Shown piece by piece: positions 57,999 through 64,000 of a stretch of DNA of 64,000 nt. The notes beneath the pieces are model-generated. The model was not told where the DNA came from and made no database searches. It saw only the letters and a program-made list of their open reading frames with translations. Numbering within the stretch: the stretch's first letter is position 1; each line of letters begins with the position of its first letter. The translations under genes were made by a program, and so were the position numbers. Origin of the DNA: Aphanothece hegewaldii CCALA 016 (GTDB taxonomy: Bacteria > Cyanobacteriota > Cyanobacteriia > Cyanobacteriales > Microcystaceae); assembly GCF_003007785.1 (NCBI RefSeq), contig NZ_PXOH01000010.1:1-64000 (forward strand), written 5' to 3'.

Positions 57999-60038
57999 CT
58001 ATTGAAATGTTGTCGCTACTGATGGCAATACTGCTGGTTCGTCATCAAGAGAGAGCAAAAAGTGAATCAAATCTGATTGCTCTTGGGGTGTAAAATTAGC
58101 CTGTAGATCAACCCAGTATTCATGTCCGCTACCATCGACGTTTGTGGCCTGTAAATCGGGATTTTCTCGGTTGACTGTAACTGCTGTTTGTCGAAGATTT
58201 CGATCAACTAATACCCGCAGACTCGCTTCTGGATCTGGTGTAATGTTACGCATCAATGTACCCGCTAATCCTATTTCTTCTTGATTTGCGATCGTATAAA
58301 AACCATCAGACTCTTGTTTCAATGCTTGTGAACTTGCCGCCACACCCCCATCATGTAGATATGGATCAGTCAAATACAGCCCGATCAAGCTTGGTACTTT
58401 ATAGCCCCCTGCTGGATCACTAATAGCGTATGCTAAATCTCGTACATCTTTTGGAGTAATATCCAGAGGAACGGAGACCACTGGTGGATCGGTGGGAAGT
58501 GGTACATAAATATTACTTGGATAGGTTTCGGGCGCGATAAAGATTTGAGGAAACTTAGCGAGGGCGGATGCTCGTGAAGGTTGAGTTTTCACCTCTTGGG
58601 CCCGAATAACATCATGATTGGTAAAATATCGCCCGCTATGACATTCATTACAATTGGCTTTTTCAAATACAGCCGCACCCCGTTGTAGAGATGGGATATC
58701 TTGCGTCTTGACAGGTGGAGGAGCAAGAGTATTTTGATAGGCTGACATTCCGTTGATTTGCGCTCCCACTGGAAATCCTGGAGAACTTGCCATCAACCCA
58801 TCAAGAATAAATATTGAACCTTTGGGAAATCCAGGCATTTTAACCACTTCGTTGATGCCGACTCGACCTGGAGTGGGGTCGTTTTTTTCAAAGAATACCG
58901 AAGGTTTCGCCCCTTCTGGTAAACGAAATTTCGGGTTAGCCGCATTTTGCAGAGGTACGCCTAAATAGGTTTCTTTGTCAATACCTAGTAGATATTTAGC
59001 CGCATTAGAAGCGTTTGTTGGGTCGGAGTTAGTCGCATGAACGTTGTTATTAAGCGATGTCAGCCCATGAAACCAACCTACCGAAGCAAAACCACTCCAA
59101 CCGTAAGGCCAAGCATCGAAGGTGTAAGATGATGGTATTTGAGAGGGATTATTTTTATTGTCGCCTGATGAATCAAAGTTACCCGGTGGCCACGCTAGTA
59201 ACTGGGCATCAACCGCATCTTCTAAAGCTTTTGGGTCTGGTAAACGAGCTTTTTCTCCAGAGGTATTAATATAAGTATGTTCCCCGGAAGGAATAAGAGT
59301 TGGGTTCACTCCAGTCTGACGAAACATCGCGGCGGAATTGGTGGCCAAGGCTTGTAGTAAACCTGTATTAATATCGATATTGGGTGCGCCCTCGATGATG
59401 CGTCCATCTTTATCTAGAGTGGCATGACAAACCGCACAAGTGAGACCGACTCGCACCTTAGCACCTTTTTTGTGAACCTGCATTCCCAACGGTATTAGAG
59501 AACCAGCGCTCACGTCCAAACCTGTATTGAGGACGGTTCCTGCTTTAAAATAGCGTCCGCCAACGGTAACATCTTTGTCAAGGGTGATTTGTAGATTGGT
59601 TGTTGGTTTACCTTTAAGGGCGGCGATCGCTTTACCCATACTCACCAAATTAATCGGGCCATCAATAGCACCTAGTATATCCGTAAAAAAATATTCATTA
59701 CCAAAGGTTTCACGATAAAAACTATCACGACCTAAGTTAATTAAATTTTCTGTGATGGAAATAGCCCCATTCTCTGGCGCAAGTTTTACAGCCCCTGACT
59801 CGGTTTGCAACAGTTTGTCAGCTTCGGCTTTATTAATAGTGTAACCCAACACATCATAGGAGCCGATTTCTTGGGGTGTCGTTTGGGTAAAAGGAGTATA
59901 AGTATTATCTAGTTTAGGCGCTCTTGTTGGTAGGGAAAGTTCCAGAAAATAACCCAGAAAACCGACAAAGATCAGCACACACAGGAAAATTAAAATTGAA
60001 CCTAATGCGTTTTTTGGCACTATGGAGGTGACATTCAT
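57999..60038 (-). CDS. Large membrane-anchored diheme cytochrome c (MauG/peroxidase-like)
   Basis: A 679-residue exported protein with an N-terminal membrane anchor (ALGSILIFLCVLIFVGFLGY). Two heme c sites are CAVCH (201-205) and CNECH (463-467). The C-terminal YLHDGGVAASSQAL matches a segment of MauG/di-heme peroxidase-like proteins. The first 190 residues and the region 270-450 are not recognised. It is likely a periplasmic or lumenal redox enzyme. It directly precedes crtO in the same direction, so a link to carotenoid or lipid oxidation is possible but inferred. Confidence 0.78.
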   Translation of the reverse strand: MNVTSIVPKNALGSILIFLCVLIFVGFLGYFLELSLPTRAPKLDNTYTPFTQTTPQEIGSYDVLGYTINKAEADKLLQTESGAVKLAPENGAISITENLINLGRDSFYRETFGNEYFFTDILGAIDGPINLVSMGKAIAALKGKPTTNLQITLDKDVTVGGRYFKAGTVLNTGLDVSAGSLIPLGMQVHKKGAKVRVGLTCAVCHATLDKDGRIIEGAPNIDINTGLLQALATNSAAMFRQTGVNPTLIPSGEHTYINTSGEKARLPDPKALEDAVDAQLLAWPPGNFDSSGDNKNNPSQIPSSYTFDAWPYGWSGFASVGWFHGLTSLNNNVHATNSDPTNASNAAKYLLGIDKETYLGVPLQNAANPKFRLPEGAKPSVFFEKNDPTPGRVGINEVVKMPGFPKGSIFILDGLMASSPGFPVGAQINGMSAYQNTLAPPPVKTQDIPSLQRGAAVFEKANCNECHSGRYFTNHDVIRAQEVKTQPSRASALAKFPQIFIAPETYPSNIYVPLPTDPPVVSVPLDITPKDVRDLAYAISDPAGGYKVPSLIGLYLTDPYLHDGGVAASSQALKQESDGFYTIANQEEIGLAGTLMRNITPDPEASLRVLVDRNLRQTAVTVNRENPDLQATNVDGSGHEYWVDLQANFTPQEQSDLIHFLLSLDDEPAVLPSVATTFQ

Positions 60039-60294
60039 CAGCCATTAACCTTAACTATATAGTTGTAGGTTAAAAGTTTATGACCGTCTCATCATCTCTC
60101 TAATGAAAGAGGTAGAAAAAATTCAATTATTTTATGTTGTGGCGAAAATGACGAAATATGGGTAAAAAGACCAAACCCCTACAGTTTGAGGTATGAAAGT
60201 TTTTTTTATTGATTACTGTTTACTGTATCAAACCCATACAATTTCTATGGATTTAGGATAAAATAATTATTTGATAGAGATAGATCATGATTCG

Positions 60295-60936
60295 ATGAAT
60301 AACAAAATTCTGGCTAAATCTTTAACTCTTCCCTTAGTCTTTTTAAATTCAATTAGCCCTGTATTTGCTCAAAACCTGCCAGTAGAATCTCATGTACAAT
60401 CAGTCGTATCTCATCTGGTTGGAATAATGGATACTAGCGCACAAGCCGCAGCAAATCCAAAAAAATCGAGTGTACGGATGACGACTTGTACTGTTACTGT
60501 AATAGATGAGCCAAAATCGGTTTATCTTTATCAAGAACAAGCTTTAAATGAATCACTTGATGAACCTTATCGTCAACGTATTTTAAATATTAAACCAGCT
60601 ACAGAACCCAATACCATAGAATCAAAATCTTATAAAATTAAACAGCCAGAAACTTTTATCGGATTTTGTCAAAAACCAGAAAATACAAGACAATTAAAAC
60701 TGAATGATCTTGCTGAAGCGGGTTGTAGTGTATTCCTAAAACCTATTGCAGACGGATATAAAGGAGAAACACCAGCACAAGGATGTCCCGCAAATGTAAG
60801 AGGGGCGGTAAAAATTACAAATACGGTTATTCTAAACTCATCTGGGATGGAAACTTGGGATCGTGGGTTTGATGCAAATGGTCAACAAGTTTGGGGCGCT
60901 CAAGATCAATCTTATCAATATCGCTGGCTAAAATGA
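60295..60936 (+). CDS. CpcT/CpeT-family protein with signal peptide
   Basis: A 213-residue protein whose last 140 residues match the CpcT/CpeT phycobiliprotein lyase family: YRQRILNIKPA, ESKSYKIKQPETFIGFCQKP, GCSVFLKPIADGYKGETPAQ and GCPANVRGAVKITNTVI, then WDRGFDANGQQVWGAQDQSY. Normal CpcT attaches phycocyanobilin to Cys155 of phycocyanin beta in the cytoplasm. Here an N-terminal signal peptide (LTLPLVFLNSISPVFAQ) predicts export, where no phycobiliprotein is expected, so another ligand-binding role is possible. The ATG at 60295 starts the signal peptide. Confidence 0.82.
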   Translation: MNNKILAKSLTLPLVFLNSISPVFAQNLPVESHVQSVVSHLVGIMDTSAQAAANPKKSSVRMTTCTVTVIDEPKSVYLYQEQALNESLDEPYRQRILNIKPATEPNTIESKSYKIKQPETFIGFCQKPENTRQLKLNDLAEAGCSVFLKPIADGYKGETPAQGCPANVRGAVKITNTVILNSSGMETWDRGFDANGQQVWGAQDQSYQYRWLK

Positions 60937-61071
60937 AGCGGTATTAAAAGTTAATTTTCTCTCTAATTGGGTAGAGTCTTTATATGATTTTTCCCTAACT
61001 TTAGATTGATGTAAACCAGTTGTTAAGATTGCTTAACTGATAAGTGAAGTAGCAATAAAAAATGTAGAACA

Positions 61072-61614
61072 ATGCGTAAAATTAATATAGGACTTACTCC
61101 AGAGCAAAGACAAGGTGTCATTGATTTATTAAATCGTGATGTAGCGGACGCTTATTTACTGCTCATTAAAACTAAAAAATTTCATTGGGATGTAGTCGGG
61201 CCACAGTTTTTAACACTTCACAAACTTTGGGAAGAACACTATAACGCTCTAACAGAAAATATTGATAGTATCGCCGAAAGAATTAGAACATTAGGCGGCT
61301 ATCCTGTCGGTACTGCTGATGGTTTTCTTAAGCTTGCTTCTATTAAAGAAACACCAGGTGTATTACCTACAGCGACAGAAATGGTTAGTCAATTAGTTGA
61401 TGATCATGAACAAGTTATCCGCAATTTACGGGAGCATATCGATGCTTGTGATGAAGAATTTCATGATCAAGGGACAGCAGATTTCTTGACAGGTTTGATG
61501 GAACAACATGAGCAGATAGCTTGGATGCTTCGTTCTTTTATTGAAGGACAAACTCTTCAACCCGATGGTTCCTCTCCCATGAAAGAAGGTAATAAAGTTG
61601 GTGCAGGTGTTTAA
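61072..61614 (+). CDS. Dps family ferritin-like protein
   Basis: A 180-residue Dps/ferritin-like protein that oxidises and stores iron and protects DNA in a dodecameric shell. The ferroxidase residues are visible: His in KKFHWDVVGPQF, and HKLWEEHYNALTENIDSIAE with the following Asp and Glu ligands. The C-terminal helix carries LMEQHEQIAWMLRSF. The N-terminus is short and only mildly basic, so direct DNA binding is uncertain. It is expected to respond to iron and peroxide. Confidence 0.92.
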   Translation: MRKINIGLTPEQRQGVIDLLNRDVADAYLLLIKTKKFHWDVVGPQFLTLHKLWEEHYNALTENIDSIAERIRTLGGYPVGTADGFLKLASIKETPGVLPTATEMVSQLVDDHEQVIRNLREHIDACDEEFHDQGTADFLTGLMEQHEQIAWMLRSFIEGQTLQPDGSSPMKEGNKVGAGV

Positions 61615-61682
61615 TTAATATTTAATGATGTAGAGGTTCGGTGGCTTGCGCTCTATTTAATTAAACATTAGATTTGATGTAG

Positions 61683-61701
61683 GGGTTTGGTTGCCAAACC
61701 C
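61683..61701. repeat. Palindromic repeat GGGTTTGG-N3-CCAAACCC
   Basis: A perfect copy (loop TTG) between convergent dps and a small secreted protein gene. A half copy (CCAAACCCCTAC) lies near 60171 and decayed copies near 62134 and 62179. Confidence 0.75.
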
Positions 61702-61723
61702 TATTTAATTTATTATTAGATTT

Positions 61724-62119
61724 TTACTCCCAGTCAGTCTGAGCAATTTTTTTCACATAATCTAATTTAGCAATTGCCTGTAAAATTTCCTTCCATTTAG
61801 GATTATGAGTATTCCCAATACAAAGATACTCATTGTTGTTACAGCCGATTCTTCCTCGACTATGAGGATAATATTGAATAATAGGATCTATAGCGATAAT
61901 TTCTGATAAAAATTGCTCATCACGAGGAATACAAAACTCATAATCAATTGATCTTAAGTTATTTGAAGATCCGACTAACCCATCAGCAGAAATTCCCGAA
62001 AGATCAAAGGTTATTTTATTTAATGAGGTTAAATTGTCTTGAGACAAAGCATTTGAAGAATTGCTTAGTAATAAGAAAAAAGCAAATGATAGAGAAATAA
62101 GCGGATAAGATTTGAGCAT
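61724..62119 (-). CDS. Small exported protein of unknown function
   Basis: A 131-residue protein with a signal peptide (SYPLISLSFAFFLLLSNSSNA). The mature part has three or four cysteines (EFCIPRDEQ, RIGCNNNEYLCIG) that could form disulfides. It ends with a helical segment (WKEILQAIAKLDYVKKIAQT). The family is not recognised. It is convergent with dps. Confidence 0.65.
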   Translation of the reverse strand: MLKSYPLISLSFAFFLLLSNSSNALSQDNLTSLNKITFDLSGISADGLVGSSNNLRSIDYEFCIPRDEQFLSEIIAIDPIIQYYPHSRGRIGCNNNEYLCIGNTHNPKWKEILQAIAKLDYVKKIAQTDWE

Positions 62120-62309
62120 TGTTATAGATTTTATGAGGGTTTAGAGACCAAATTCATACATTTTAATCAAAATTATATGAGGGTTTAGAAATAAAACCTA
62201 AAAAAAGCGATCGCCACCAAACACAAAAAGAAGCCCGAAAAACATATAGGATAGTATGAGTAAGCCTTTCATGAACCGTAGCTCATGTAACTGATGTAAC
62301 TCTAGTCCT

Positions 62310-63305
62310 ATGAATTTAATTACATTACAAAATTATCTCGACAACGCCTCATTTTTAATTCTGTTTATCACCATGCTAGTTTATTGGGGAGGTGCAGCCT
62401 TTCCACGTATTGCCTATCTTCAAATGCTTGGAACCGCAGGCGTTAGTATTGCTAGTCTCTGCATTGCTGCATTACTCGGCGCTCGTTGGTTAGAAGCAGG
62501 ATATTTCCCTATCAGCAACCTTTATGAGTCTCTTTTCTTCCTAGCTTGGGGTGTTACGGTGGCTCATTTAATCGCAGAATGGATGAGTCAGAGTCGTTTA
62601 GTGGGTGTCGTCACAACACCTGTAGCGATGGCTATTACGGCTTTTGCTGCTTTGACTTTGCCCAAAGATATGCAAGCTTCTGCGCCCTTAGTTCCTGCAT
62701 TAAAATCAAACTGGCTCATGATGCACGTTAGTGTCATGATGATTAGTTATGCGGCTTTGATGGTGGGATCTTTATTAGCGATCGCTTTTCTAGTGGTAAC
62801 ACGGGGACAAGAAATTGAGTTACGCGGGAGTTCCGTCGGTACAGGTGGCTATCGTCTAAAAAATTCTCTTTCTTCTAGTCAACCTACTAATACAACCTTA
62901 AACGCTAAAAATGTAGGTGGAAATACGGCGGTGATGACTGCGGTTAATACAACGACTACTATCAATACACTTTCGCCACAACGCTTAAGTATTGCTGATA
63001 CGTTGGATAATATCAGTTATCGCATTATTGGTTTAGGTTTTCCTTTGCTCACCATTGGTATTATTGCGGGTGCAGTTTGGGCAAATGAAGCATGGGGATC
63101 TTATTGGAGTTGGGACCCTAAAGAAACTTGGGCGTTTATTACTTGGTTAGTTTTTGCCGCTTATCTCCATTCTCGCATCACTAGAGGATGGCAAGGGCGC
63201 AAACCTGCAATACTCGCGGCTAGTGGTTTCGTGGTGGTTTGGGTGTGTTATCTCGGTGTAAATTTATTGGGTAAAGGTCTACATTCTTATGGCTGGTTTT
63301 TCTAA
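62310..63305 (+). CDS. ccsA: Cytochrome c biogenesis protein CcsA (Ycf5-type; also named CcsB)
   Basis: A 331-residue integral membrane protein of the System II cytochrome c assembly pathway, which delivers heme to apocytochromes on the p-side of the membrane. It has about eight membrane helices and the tryptophan-rich WWD-type motif [19 protein letters not shown] near residue 275. Heme-ligand histidines lie in the [13 protein letters not shown] and HSRITRG regions. A Ser/Thr/Asn-rich loop (about 175-225) is longer than in plant Ycf5. It would serve the diheme cytochromes encoded at 15.3 and 58.0 kb. Confidence 0.94.
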   Translation: MNLITLQNYLDNASFLILFITMLVYWGGAAFPRIAYLQMLGTAGVSIASLCIAALLGARWLEAGYFPISNLYESLFFLAWGVTVAHLIAEWMSQSRLVGVVTTPVAMAITAFAALTLPKDMQASAPLVPALKSNWLMMHVSVMMISYAALMVGSLLAIAFLVVTRGQEIELRGSSVGTGGYRLKNSLSSSQPTNTTLNAKNVGGNTAVMTAVNTTTTINTLSPQRLSIADTLDNISYRIIGLGFPLLTIGIIAGAVWANEAWGSYWSWDPKETWAFITWLVFAAYLHSRITRGWQGRKPAILAASGFVVVWVCYLGVNLLGKGLHSYGWFF

Positions 63306-63631
63306 AGGCTGTAAGTGACACATCTTGCTACATCATCAAGGGTTATGACGATGATTGTTTCGGCCATGCACTTCTGTCCATGATTATAAGTGCAGTCAAT
63401 CACATCGCACTGAGAAACTTCGCCGACTTCTATTCCGACCTGCTTGACTTTTCTCTTCTTTTGTGTATATGTATAGCACTCAGCTAACCCATTTTCAAAA
63501 GTAACTTTAATTGCGCCCGCATTGCATTGCTGTTCGTGATTGTAGGTGCAATTAATCGCATTACATTGACAAACAAATCCTAAATCCATATAATCCTCTC
63601 TGGCTGACGGTCTTTTTGAACCATTAGCCAT
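63302..63631 (-). CDS. Double DUF1540 cysteine-rich protein
   Basis: A 109-residue protein with two copies of a Cys-rich DUF1540 motif. The first is [20 protein letters not shown], followed by ECYTY; the second is [20 protein letters not shown], followed by RCVTY. Each could bind a metal ion. The copies are separated by a basic linker (KKRKVKQVG). Role unknown. Its stop region overlaps the end of ccsA by four bases on the opposite strand. Confidence 0.82.
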   Translation of the reverse strand: MANGSKRPSAREDYMDLGFVCQCNAINCTYNHEQQCNAGAIKVTFENGLAECYTYTQKKRKVKQVGIEVGEVSQCDVIDCTYNHGQKCMAETIIVITLDDVARCVTYSL

Positions 63632-63996
63632 TTAATTTTAGGAATTCTATCACAAGGAATTAAGCCGTTTAAGTAACAATAATGGCAAAAAAAGAATAAG
63701 TCTTTAAGTAAAATCAAAAAATTTTTTTAACCTTGGCATAATTTTTGTTAATCAATATGCTCAATGATAGCCCAACAATGGTCTATTTTTTGTTTAATTT
63801 AAAAGAATCGCTAATATAGATTTTTAATAATTAAAATTATCAATATTTATCATATATTAATGAGCGTAAATAATAACAATACTCTTTATAATATAAACAA
63901 GAATAATTTAAAGCATTTTGATAAATTAGGGTTTAAATCAATACTTTAAATTGATTTTTATCAAAGAACAATTAGCGTTTGGTGTAAGGAGTAATC
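63632..63996. promoter_or_regulatory. Long AT-rich leader before a gene at the right edge
   Basis: No gene is seen in these 365 bases. At the very end AAGGAG (63986-63991) is followed after five bases by GTG (63997-63999), a good ribosome-binding site and start codon for a gene beyond the window. The upstream part is strongly AT-rich and divergent from the DUF1540 gene, so promoters for both are expected here. Confidence 0.5.
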
Positions 63997-64000
63997 GTGA

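Overview
The window is from a cyanobacterial chromosome. Its left edge holds the last codons of photosystem II D1 (psbA). It also carries a complete kaiABC clock operon, a CrtO-type carotene ketolase, a CpcT/CpeT-family protein, a Ycf5-type cytochrome c assembly protein, many small families typical of cyanobacteria (DUF1802, DUF3318, DUF29, DUF1540, CIA30, Uma2) and scattered GCGATCGC (HIP1-like) octamers. The DNA is AT-rich, which fits a unicellular Chroococcales-like lineage; the genus cannot be fixed from the sequence alone.

Layout. 0-10 kb: psbA tail, Uma2 genes (one broken), a toxin-antitoxin pair with a nonsense-mutated toxin, an RND efflux permease, S-adenosylhomocysteinase, a glutathionyl-hydroquinone reductase-like protein and small membrane or secreted proteins. 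10-22 kb: mostly core genes (PmbA/TldE, DUF1802, an MBL-fold hydrolase, ribF, a MoxR ATPase, a diheme cytochrome, a CIA30 protein, a PP2C phosphatase overlapping folB, DUF3318, cofH). 22-25.4 kb: a cytoplasmic alpha-amylase, then a rearranged zone holding fragments of cofH and of a YCII gene, a VapBC-like pair and a broken hypothetical gene. 25.4-29 kb: pheT and small proteins. 29-36 kb: clock locus, in which a hybrid histidine kinase with two degenerate receivers is divergent from kaiA-kaiB-kaiC-histidine kinase. 36-38 kb: five consecutive genes for small exported proteins of unknown role. 38-47.7 kb: an orphan sugar ABC permease, purN, a formaldehyde detoxification pair, a DUF4258/DUF2283 pair, folE, an SDR enzyme, a sugar nucleotidyltransferase-phosphomutase fusion and an SSB-like protein. 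47.8-51.6 kb: a very AT-rich 1264-residue sacsin-like ATPase with a C-terminal DUF3883 nuclease-like domain, probably acquired and probably defensive. 51.7-56 kb: two exopolysaccharide glycosyltransferases and a Ser/Thr kinase. 56-64 kb: crtO with a large diheme cytochrome, a CpcT-like protein, Dps, a small secreted protein, ccsA and a double DUF1540 protein; a further gene seems to start at the right edge.

Functional threads. Pterin/folate/flavin enzymes are scattered through the window (ribF, folB, folE, cofH). Signalling is prominent (two histidine kinases by kaiABC, a PP2C phosphatase, a Ser/Thr kinase). Convergent gene ends often carry palindromic repeats that probably act as two-way terminators. 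The best candidates for undescribed biology are the five-gene exported cluster beside the clock locus, the sacsin-DUF3883 protein, and the clock-linked hybrid kinase with pseudo-receivers. The clearest evolutionary signal is a duplication scar at 23.9-24.0 kb.
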